Positions 15,452-20,413 of a stretch of DNA of 20,413 nt are shown in pieces (the stretch's first letter is position 1; the number at the start of each line of letters is the position of its first letter). The stretch comes from JBEGQX01 sp041180805 (GTDB lineage Bacteria; Planctomycetota; Planctomycetia; Gemmatales; Gemmataceae). A program made the translations under genes and the position numbers. The stretch lies in NCBI GenBank assembly GCA_041180805.1, contig JBEGQX010000200.1, positions 1 through 20,413 of the forward strand. The letters are read 5' to 3'. Under the pieces are notes generated by a model. That model did no database searches. It had not been told where the DNA came from and saw only the letters and a program-made list of their open reading frames with translations.

Positions 15452-15705
15452 CGCTGGGCGCGAGGTCCGGTTTCTTCCACCTTTGCGGTTTTCTTTTCCG
15501 ACTCTTCCACAGCCTTGATCTTTTCCTGCAGGTAATCCCTGCCCTTGTCCACATCCACGCTGATTTTCTTGTTATTGAAAGTGATGGTTACACTCGTGGA
15601 TCCATCGGTTGCGGTGGTAGTTTGAACCTTGTACCAACCCAGAAAATATCCGGCTCCACCAAAGGCCAGTGCGCAGAAGGCTGCAAGTGCAAGCAGGTTT
15701 CTCAT
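15448..15705 (-). CDS. Small exported or membrane-anchored protein of unknown function
   Basis: An 85-residue protein I do not recognise. The ATG at 15705 has GGAGAG with 8 bp spacing, which supports translation. Residues 1-24 are hydrophobic (LLALAAFCALAFGGAGYFLGW) and act as a signal or anchor. After a Thr-rich segment with TDGSTSVTITFNNKKISVDV come a charged helix (LQEKIKAVEESEKKTAKVEE) and a basic end. The layout suggests a single-pass membrane protein with a small periplasmic domain. Its 3' end overlaps that of the convergent Tm-1-like gene by 4 bp. No function is proposed. Confidence 0.7.
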   Translation of the reverse strand: MRNLLALAAFCALAFGGAGYFLGWYKVQTTTATDGSTSVTITFNNKKISVDVDKGRDYLQEKIKAVEESEKKTAKVEETGPRAQR

Positions 15706-15862
15706 GATTCATTCTCTCCGATGAAGGCTGCATTCAAAACACCTACTTACCAAACCACCAGCACTTAAACCAGTCCATTTGGTTTATTGGAAAACGGATC
15801 AGGCTTGACCTGCGATGGATTGCTTTCGTAAAAGCCGGATTGGTACCAACTATATTTTGGGA

Positions 15863-17503
15863 ATGATGAAAGACATGGAATTAACGAAGGAAAACAGTGA
15901 ACTTAACCAGGCCAAAGCAGCAAAAATAGCATTACTGCTTGTGCTGGGTTCTGCTTTCATCCATGTTGCCTATTTGCTATTCTTTTGCCCACTTTGCCTT
16001 GCCCCTGATGAAGCCCATTACTTTGATTGGTCCAGACACCTGGATTGGAGTTACTACAGTAAAGGGCCTCTGGTTGCCTGGATGATACGAGCCGGACTTG
16101 AGGTATTTGGTCCGCTCTCTTTGGCAATTTCCGGTTCTGAAATGCCCGCAGTTAGAATTCCAGCCGTCTTTTGTGGAACACTTTTGCTGTGGGGTTCTTA
16201 TGTCCTCGCCCAAAAAGTTTTTCAGAAGCCGAAAATTTCCATTGGCGTTCTTATCATTGCCATATCCTTGCCACCAATAAGTGCCGCATCTTCCATTATG
16301 ACCATAGATGCTCCTTTTACCTGCGCATGGATCTGGTCATTGATCTTTGGCTATATGGCTATTTTCGAAAGCAAGAATTACGCCTGGATCCCTCTAGGTT
16401 TTACGATTGGGATTGGCATTCTTGCAAAATATACCATGGTGCTTTGGATAGCTTCACTGGTGTGCTTCTTTCTTTTCAACAGTTCTTACCGACATTATTT
16501 GTTCCATCGTGGCCCCTGGGTCATGGGTGCAATCGCGGCATTTTGTTGCCTGCCCATTCTGATTTGGAACATCCAGAACGGCTGGGTTTCATTTCACCAT
16601 GTGAGCGCGCTCGCTGGTTTACATGATGGCCCCAAATACAAATGGTACGGACCTTTGGTTTACATAGGGCAGCAATTCGGACTGCTGCTGGGATACTGGT
16701 TTGTGGTATGGGCTACCGCAATGTGGCGTTTTAGGCCAACCGTTGATAAAGACCCCAAGATTAATTACCTGTGGTGGATGTCCGCGGGAACCTTTTTGGT
16801 TTTCCTGGCATTCAGTCCAAAAACTGGCGGTGGTGAAATCAACTGGCCGGTAACCTCGTATCTCTCAGGATTGATGCTGGTTGGATATTACATTTATCTT
16901 GTCACCAAAGAGGATAACCGATTCCTTAACATCGCAGCAAAGGTTCTACCTGCCACCTTTGTCACACTAGGGTTGTTACTTTCTCTTTGCATCCACCGTA
17001 GTGAGATCATAAGGCCGCTTTTAAGCGCAATTACCGGTCCAGCCAGCCAGCAGAACCCATTTCCCCTGCGCAAACTGGATCCCACTTGCAGATTGCGGGG
17101 CTGGGATCAACTTGGAAAGGAAGTGGACAAAATCTTTGCCTCTATCAGGGCAAGTGATGGAGTGGACCCGATTCTTTTTGGCGGTAGTTGGAATGTTCCC
17201 GGTGAACTGGGTTTTTATTGCAAAGGTCATCCCCAAGCATATTCCATAGGCTTGGCCAACGGCGACAGGCATAGCCAATATGATTTATGGACCAACCCGA
17301 TCGATCACCCGGAAAAATTCCTTGGTAAAAACTTTCTGGTGGTAGGCATAGTCTCGCCCGAGGCGCGAAAAGCTTTCGAGGAAGTTGTTGAGCTTCCATC
17401 TTTCTTATACAAGGAAAATGGTAACCCCATAGGGATTTGGTACTTCCATTACTGCAAGGGTTTCAAAGGATTTGAAAAACACGCAGGTGGCAGAAACTTT
17501 TAG
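15863..17503 (+). CDS. GT39-type (ArnT/PMT-like) membrane glycosyltransferase
   Basis: A 546-residue integral membrane protein. The start is uncertain: ATGs at 15863, 15866 and 15875, or the upstream 15815, all lack a strong ribosome site; 15863 leaves a short charged cytoplasmic tail before the first helix. The first helix (IALLLVLGSAFIHVAYLLFF) is followed by a loop with LAPDEAHYFDWS, where Asp49/Glu50 match the catalytic acid region of dolichyl- or undecaprenyl-phosphate-sugar transferases. Next comes YYSKGPLVAWMI, the usual 'KPPL/KGPL' block of this family. About ten further helices and a C-terminal soluble part of roughly 150 residues (VDPILFGGSWNVPGELGFYC) follow. It should transfer a sugar from a lipid carrier onto protein, lipid or polymer at the outer face of the membrane. 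Acceptor unknown. Confidence 0.88.
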   Translation: MMKDMELTKENSELNQAKAAKIALLLVLGSAFIHVAYLLFFCPLCLAPDEAHYFDWSRHLDWSYYSKGPLVAWMIRAGLEVFGPLSLAISGSEMPAVRIPAVFCGTLLLWGSYVLAQKVFQKPKISIGVLIIAISLPPISAASSIMTIDAPFTCAWIWSLIFGYMAIFESKNYAWIPLGFTIGIGILAKYTMVLWIASLVCFFLFNSSYRHYLFHRGPWVMGAIAAFCCLPILIWNIQNGWVSFHHVSALAGLHDGPKYKWYGPLVYIGQQFGLLLGYWFVVWATAMWRFRPTVDKDPKINYLWWMSAGTFLVFLAFSPKTGGGEINWPVTSYLSGLMLVGYYIYLVTKEDNRFLNIAAKVLPATFVTLGLLLSLCIHRSEIIRPLLSAITGPASQQNPFPLRKLDPTCRLRGWDQLGKEVDKIFASIRASDGVDPILFGGSWNVPGELGFYCKGHPQAYSIGLANGDRHSQYDLWTNPIDHPEKFLGKNFLVVGIVSPEARKAFEEVVELPSFLYKENGNPIGIWYFHYCKGFKGFEKHAGGRNF

Positions 17504-17631
17504 ATGGGCTTAGCCCACCCATACAATCGGCATATTTTTCCCAGCCATGAAAAACCACTAAAGTCCTTGAGCTGGAAAGCCGATGATTGAATATGGTGTT
17601 TGTGTTTCAGGATTTGATTTTGAGCAAAATC

Positions 17632-17844
17632 ATGGCCAATACAAAAAGCGTTATTCACTGTTCCGCCTGCGAGAAAAGCTGGAATCTTCCGAAGGCTTAT
17701 TCGGTTTATGAAAAGCAAAGGCAGGAATCGTGTCCTTGTCCACATTGTGGTTCGTACACGCTTACCCACCGAGAAACCGTCATTAAAATTCGGCACAGCG
17801 CTGAAAAGATGAAAATCCCCCACCCATTTGCCAACGCATCGTAA
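17632..17844 (+). CDS. Small zinc-ribbon protein
   Basis: A 70-residue protein from the ATG at 17632 (the frame is open to 17587, but that adds a hydrophobic stretch with no ribosome site). Two cysteine knuckles, HCSAC (Cys10, Cys13) and CPHC (Cys36, Cys39), spaced as CX2C-X22-CX2C, make a typical zinc ribbon; Cys34 is extra. The C-terminus is basic (IKIRHSAEKMK). Such proteins often bind nucleic acid or other proteins, but nothing here shows the partner. It lies 128 bp after the glycosyltransferase and before the candidate RNA. An opposite-strand frame exists but lacks these coherent motifs. Confidence 0.65.
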   Translation: MANTKSVIHCSACEKSWNLPKAYSVYEKQRQESCPCPHCGSYTLTHRETVIKIRHSAEKMKIPHPFANAS

Positions 17845-17857
17845 ATTTCCAAAGAGC

Positions 17858-17893
17858 TAAAAAAGAAGCCCCGGGTAGATACAACCCGGGGCT
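17858..17893 (-). terminator. Terminator of the candidate RNA
   Basis: A perfect 10-bp stem AGCCCCGGGT / ACCCGGGGCT (17867-17876, 17884-17893). On the minus strand it is followed by TCTTTTTTAGC. On the plus strand the following bases are not T-rich, so it acts for a minus-strand transcript. Confidence 0.85.
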
Positions 17894-18080
17894 CTTATGG
17901 TTTAAGGCTGCTTCGACGGACAGCCCGTCGGCCACCTTAAAGCAGCCTCACCTGGATCTTTTTACACACTTGACCACCTCCTAGCATTCTAGAACTCTCC
18001 CGTTATGTTCCGAAGTCCAGCCCGGACACACATTGGGACTATAGTCCCTCGTGCCACGATAGCACGAGCCGTAAAGCCAG
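17858..18080 (-). ncRNA. Candidate structured non-coding RNA (or short-peptide transcript)
   Basis: The 363-bp gap between two plus-strand genes holds a complete minus-strand transcription unit. It has a promoter (18085-18114), several strong hairpins, and a terminator (17858-17893). Hairpins: CTCGTGC / GCACGAG (18048-18068), the palindrome GGGACTATAGTCCC (18035-18048), and a long stem GGCTGCTT / AAGCAGCC enclosing CGACGG / CCGTCG (about 17906-17947). TTTAAGG and CCTTAAA in the same region offer a competing pairing. A perfect ribosome site AGGAGG (17982-17977) stands 7 nt before a GTG frame of ten codons (17969-17937). I could not match it to a known RNA class; 6S, SRP and tmRNA were considered and not supported. 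Length about 220 nt. Confidence 0.55.
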
Positions 18081-18084
18081 TCTA

Positions 18085-18114
18085 TTTTTAGCAAGTCGGA
18101 GCTATCTTTTTCAA
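18085..18114 (-). promoter_or_regulatory. Sigma-70-like promoter of the candidate RNA
   Basis: On the minus strand TTGAAA (18114-18109) and TAAAAA (18090-18085) are 18 bp apart. The predicted start is near 18077. Confidence 0.45.
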
Positions 18115-18207
18115 GTTTATTTCCCCAGAACCCCAAACTGCTCTAGCCAACCATTCCCCATCGAGGGCACAATACCCACAGTCAATCTTTACGAATGAGG
18201 AATTCTC

Positions 18208-19011
18208 ATGTGGAATAGCATTGCATGGATACTGCTGAGTGCACTCGCACAGGACTCTTCCAAACTTGAATTTCTGAATGTTCGAAATCCACTAGGGCTT
18301 TATGGTTCGAACAGGCCTGATGCGAACAAATACCATACCGGTGATAATTACATTCTTTCCTTCGACATCCAGGGTTTGAAAATCAGCCCGGAGGGTAACG
18401 CCGTTTACAGTCTGGCAGGGGAACTTCTAGACAAGAACAACAAAGTGGTGCTTCAAACCCCGGCGAAGGAAACCGAAACATTCAATCCACTTGGTGGAAA
18501 CAGGTTGCCAGCCTATGCCGCCGTACCTTTGAAGCTGGACATGCCAGCGGGCACATACACATACAAACTGACGCTCACCGATCTGGCGGACAAGCGTACC
18601 GCAACTTTAAGCCGCACCTTTGAGGTGGTTCCAAAATCGTTGGGTTTCGTTCTCTGGCACATGACTTATGAAGATAATTTTCCAGCACCTCCTGTGGGAG
18701 TTCCTGGACAAGTATTCGTTCTCCGTTTTTGTGTGACTGGATTCGAAGTTGACCAAAAAACCAGAAAACCAAACCTTTCATTCAATGTCCGCATTCTGGA
18801 TGAGAACGGAAAACCAACCCTTCCAAAGCCGTTTGAAGGCGAAGCCAAGGAAATTTCCGAGGATTTCAAGGATATCCTTCCAATCACGTTTCCCATCCGG
18901 CCCAACAGGCCTGGCAGTTACCGAATCGAGGTATCTGTGGTGGACAACATGACACGCAACCGTGCCACCATCAAGCAGCAAGTTCCTTTTATGGTTCTGG
19001 AACCCAAATAA
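18208..19011 (+). CDS. Secreted protein with two duplicated beta-sandwich-like domains
   Basis: A 267-residue protein from the ATG at 18208, with TGAGGA 6 bp upstream. I do not recognise a named family. Residues 1-15 look like a short signal peptide (WNSIAWILLSALAQ). Two similar halves follow: about 45-142 (GDNYILSFDIQGLKISPEG ... VPLKLDMPAGTYTYKLTLTD ... RTATLSRTFEVVP) and about 165-265 (GQVFVLRFCVTGFEVD ... FPIRPNRPGSYRIEVSVVD ... RATIKQQVPFMVLEP). Each has the order of an Ig-like or CARDB-like beta fold. It is probably periplasmic or on the cell surface, with a binding or scaffold role. Single-gene unit with a terminator 25 bp downstream. Confidence 0.8.
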   Translation: MWNSIAWILLSALAQDSSKLEFLNVRNPLGLYGSNRPDANKYHTGDNYILSFDIQGLKISPEGNAVYSLAGELLDKNNKVVLQTPAKETETFNPLGGNRLPAYAAVPLKLDMPAGTYTYKLTLTDLADKRTATLSRTFEVVPKSLGFVLWHMTYEDNFPAPPVGVPGQVFVLRFCVTGFEVDQKTRKPNLSFNVRILDENGKPTLPKPFEGEAKEISEDFKDILPITFPIRPNRPGSYRIEVSVVDNMTRNRATIKQQVPFMVLEPK

Positions 19012-19036
19012 GGTAAAATTCTTACTAGAATAAAAG

Positions 19037-19080
19037 CAGGCAGCCTTCCCGGGATTTTGGGAAGACTGCCTGTATTTTTT
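19037..19080 (+). terminator. Terminator after the duplicated-domain gene
   Basis: A two-part stem, CAGGCAG / CTGCCTG (19037-19043, 19066-19072) and CTTCCC / GGGAAG (19045-19050, 19059-19064), followed by TATTTTTT. Confidence 0.88.
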
Positions 19081-19103
19081 GAAACTTCGCAGTGGAGCAA
19101 TAT

Positions 19104-19721
19104 ATGTCAGATATCGAAAATCGGATTTCCCAGTTTCGCAAGATGGCAAATGATGACCCTGACAATGAATTGGGGCATTACCGGCTTGGCCAATTGCTAA
19201 TGGAAAACAAACAATTGGCAGAGGCCATCAAATCGTTTGAAAGAACCCTGGAATTGAGCCCTCAATTTTCCAAGGTGTTTCAGCTTATGGGGTCCTGCCT
19301 GATTCAACTGGGCCAAAAGGAAAAGGCTGCGCAAACCCTTACCAAGGGCTTCGAGGTTGCTGATGAACGGGGTGATAACATGCCCCGGGACGAGATGGCA
19401 CGCATGCTTCGGGAAATGGGTGAAAAGGTTCCCGAATCCAAGCGACCCGTTGAAAATAACCTGCCCACTGGTGCTGGTGGAATGCGATGCCAGAGACCCG
19501 GTTGTATGCTTGGCTCCCGTGCCAGACAGCTTGCCTCCCCCCCCTTCAAAGATGAACTAGGCAAAAAGGTTTATGAAAATGTGTGTGCGGATTGCTGGAA
19601 CGACTGGCTGCGCAACTACAGCATTAAAGTGATCAACGAACTTCGCCTCGATCTCAGTTCGGAAAGAGGCCAGGCAGAATACGATCGGCACATGCATGAA
19701 TACCTTGGAATCAATCCATAA
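19104..19721 (+). CDS. TPR protein fused to an Fe(II)-trafficking (YggX)-like domain
   Basis: A 205-residue protein from the ATG at 19104, which has GGAG 8 bp upstream; the in-frame GTG at 19092 overlaps that site. Residues 20-90 are two to three tetratricopeptide repeats (LGHYRLGQLLMENKQLAEAI, FSKVFQLMGSCLIQLGQKEK). A short linker precedes a C-terminal domain (127-205) resembling YggX: PPFKDELGKKVYENV, CWNDWL, IKVINELRLDL and a final HEYLGI. YggX proteins protect against oxidative damage to iron-sulfur proteins and help iron handling. Unlike E. coli YggX, this one has four cysteines, Cys129-X4-Cys134 and Cys161-X2-Cys164, which could form a metal site. It is followed after 16 bp by the PSP1 gene, so the two are likely co-transcribed. 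Confidence 0.85.
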   Translation: MSDIENRISQFRKMANDDPDNELGHYRLGQLLMENKQLAEAIKSFERTLELSPQFSKVFQLMGSCLIQLGQKEKAAQTLTKGFEVADERGDNMPRDEMARMLREMGEKVPESKRPVENNLPTGAGGMRCQRPGCMLGSRARQLASPPFKDELGKKVYENVCADCWNDWLRNYSIKVINELRLDLSSERGQAEYDRHMHEYLGINP

Positions 19722-19737
19722 CCTGAATAATCCGGTC

Positions 19738-20283
19738 ATGGAACCATCTTACCTCGTACGGTTTTCCGCTTCACGGGATGTCGGCCGCTTCATTGCGGAC
19801 CAACCATTGGATTTAAGCAGGGGCACCATGGTGGCTGTTCAAACCCATCGCGGCCTTGAAAAAGGTGAAGTGATAGGCCCCTGTTTTTCCAGCCATGACC
19901 AATTCTTTCCCCAGTCAAATTCAGGCAGGATTCTTCGATGCTTTTGTGATTCGGATCAGGAATTGGACAGAAGTCTGGAAAATCAGTCCATTACCCTGGC
20001 ATTCAAGGCGCAGGCTCTTGCGGATGAACTTGGGGCAAATCTTTTGGTTCTAGATGCGGAAATTTTACTGGACCAAGCGCATGCCGTACTTCGCATTGCC
20101 AAAACCCCGGAAAATTCCACAAATCTATGGCTTCAAAAACTGGGGGAAGCCGAAGGACTGCAATTCATTGTTGAAGAGGAATTCTCCACCATTGAAGCAG
20201 GCTGTGGGAAAGAAAATTGTGGCAGCAAAAGTGGTTGTCAAAGCTGCTCCAAAGGAAATTGCAATAGCTGCAAGTCCAAATAA
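19738..20283 (+). CDS. PSP1 (RicT/YaaT-like) domain protein with Cys-rich tail
   Basis: A 181-residue protein from the ATG at 19738; the frame can also begin at 19696, inside the previous gene. The N-terminal 100 residues match the PSP1 domain: YLVRFSASRDVGRF, DLSRGTMVAVQTHRGLEKGE and VIGPC. In Bacillus the PSP1 protein RicT/YaaT belongs to a complex that carries iron-sulfur clusters and affects RNA processing and development. The last 26 residues contain six cysteines (156, 161, 167, 170, 175, 178) among Gly, Ser, Lys and Asn, a probable metal-binding tail; Cys48 and two cysteines in RCFCDSD are further candidates. It lies 16 bp after the TPR/YggX-like gene and has no strong ribosome site, so coupling is likely. 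The exact role is inferred. Confidence 0.82.
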   Translation: MEPSYLVRFSASRDVGRFIADQPLDLSRGTMVAVQTHRGLEKGEVIGPCFSSHDQFFPQSNSGRILRCFCDSDQELDRSLENQSITLAFKAQALADELGANLLVLDAEILLDQAHAVLRIAKTPENSTNLWLQKLGEAEGLQFIVEEEFSTIEAGCGKENCGSKSGCQSCSKGNCNSCKSK

Positions 20284-20317
20284 AAAGGCCTGAGCCCCGA
20301 AGGACACAGGCCTTTTT
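20282..20317. terminator. Bidirectional terminator between the PSP1 gene and metK
   Basis: A perfect 11-bp stem AAAAAGGCCTG / CAGGCCTTTTT (20282-20292, 20307-20317). It has an A run on one side and a T run on the other, so it can serve both convergent genes. Confidence 0.9.
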
Positions 20318-20329
20318 AAACTTTTAAGC

Positions 20330-20413
20330 CTAGATTCCAGCGGCTTTTTTCAATTCATCAGCCTTGTCGGTCTTTTCCCAAGTGAAGTTGGGCAACTCAC
20401 GACCAAAATGGCC
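20330..20413 (-). CDS. metK: S-adenosylmethionine synthetase, C-terminal end only
   Basis: The right edge encodes the last 27 residues of a minus-strand protein: GHFGREL, then NFTWEKTDKADELKKAAGI and a TAG stop. GHFGR and the W-E-K-T-D-K block are the conserved C-terminus of methionine adenosyltransferase, which makes S-adenosylmethionine from methionine and ATP in the cytoplasm. The rest lies beyond the window. It converges on the PSP1 gene, with a shared terminator between them. Confidence 0.9.
   Translation of the reverse strand, partial: GHFGRELPNFTWEKTDKADELKKAAGI

Noticed and set aside
17500..17823. Minus-strand frame of 107 codons opposite the zinc-ribbon gene
   Set aside because: It has no coherent motif, whereas the plus frame carries two spaced CX2C knuckles.
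17867..17893. Terminator of the plus-strand zinc-ribbon gene
   Set aside because: The stem is followed by CTTATGG on the plus strand, with no T run; the T run is on the minus strand, so it was assigned to the candidate RNA.
17858..18080. Identification of the candidate RNA as 6S RNA
   Set aside because: GTCCGTC and GCCTTAAA resemble a stretch of E. coli 6S RNA, but the ends do not pair to form the long closing stem and no central bubble was found.

Overview
The window looks like chromosomal DNA of a planctomycete, probably a Gemmataceae- or Pirellulales-like lineage. The evidence is the gene families: a prepilin-like DUF1559 protein with an H-X9-DG tail, a secreted sulfatase, a BBP7-type outer-membrane barrel, a Ser/Thr kinase fused to WD40 repeats, a PQQ-like propeller protein of the 'WPEFRGPEGNG' type, and a Tm-1/UPF0261 protein. 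The lineage call is inference from gene content; no rRNA gene is present. No IS element, prophage, integrase or CRISPR array was seen.

Layout. Positions 1-3709 (minus): DUF1559 gene, a terminator, then a PHP-domain phosphoesterase-like protein and a sulfatase running off the left edge. 3802-3872 (minus): tRNA-Gln(CUG) with its own promoter. 4015-6084 (plus): kinase-WD40 protein, converging with a minus-strand pair made of rnc (RNase III) and a small cysteine protein. 7385-8878 (plus): HtrA/DegP-type periplasmic protease. 8992-10242 (minus): PQQ-like propeller protein with a clear sigma-70-like promoter and two palindromes upstream. 10593-11774 (plus): BBP7 barrel. 11827-12690 (minus): secreted P1-nuclease/phospholipase-C-fold enzyme. 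12847-14121 (plus): second barrel with a Pro-rich neck. 14240-15451 (plus): Tm-1-like protein, converging with a tiny exported protein. 15863-17503 (plus): GT39-type membrane glycosyltransferase, then a small zinc ribbon. 17858-18080 (minus): candidate free-standing structured RNA. 18208-19011 (plus): secreted protein with two duplicated beta domains. 19104-20283 (plus): a TPR/Fe(II)-trafficking-like fusion and a PSP1 protein with a Cys-rich tail. 20330 to the right edge (minus): C-terminus of metK.

Much of the content is envelope biology: secreted hydrolases, barrels, a periplasmic protease and a membrane glycosyltransferase. Most genes are single transcription units with their own terminators. 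The likely co-transcribed pairs are PHP/sulfatase, rnc/cysteine protein and TPR-YggX-like/PSP1.

The observations most worth following are (i) the promoter-hairpins-terminator RNA unit near 17.9-18.1 kb, (ii) an identical CX4C-X26-CX2C cysteine layout in two otherwise different proteins (rnc neighbour and TPR-YggX-like fusion), the latter next to a PSP1 protein with six tail cysteines, and (iii) a shared GAACTTT...CCCATCGT motif upstream of the DUF1559 gene and htrA.
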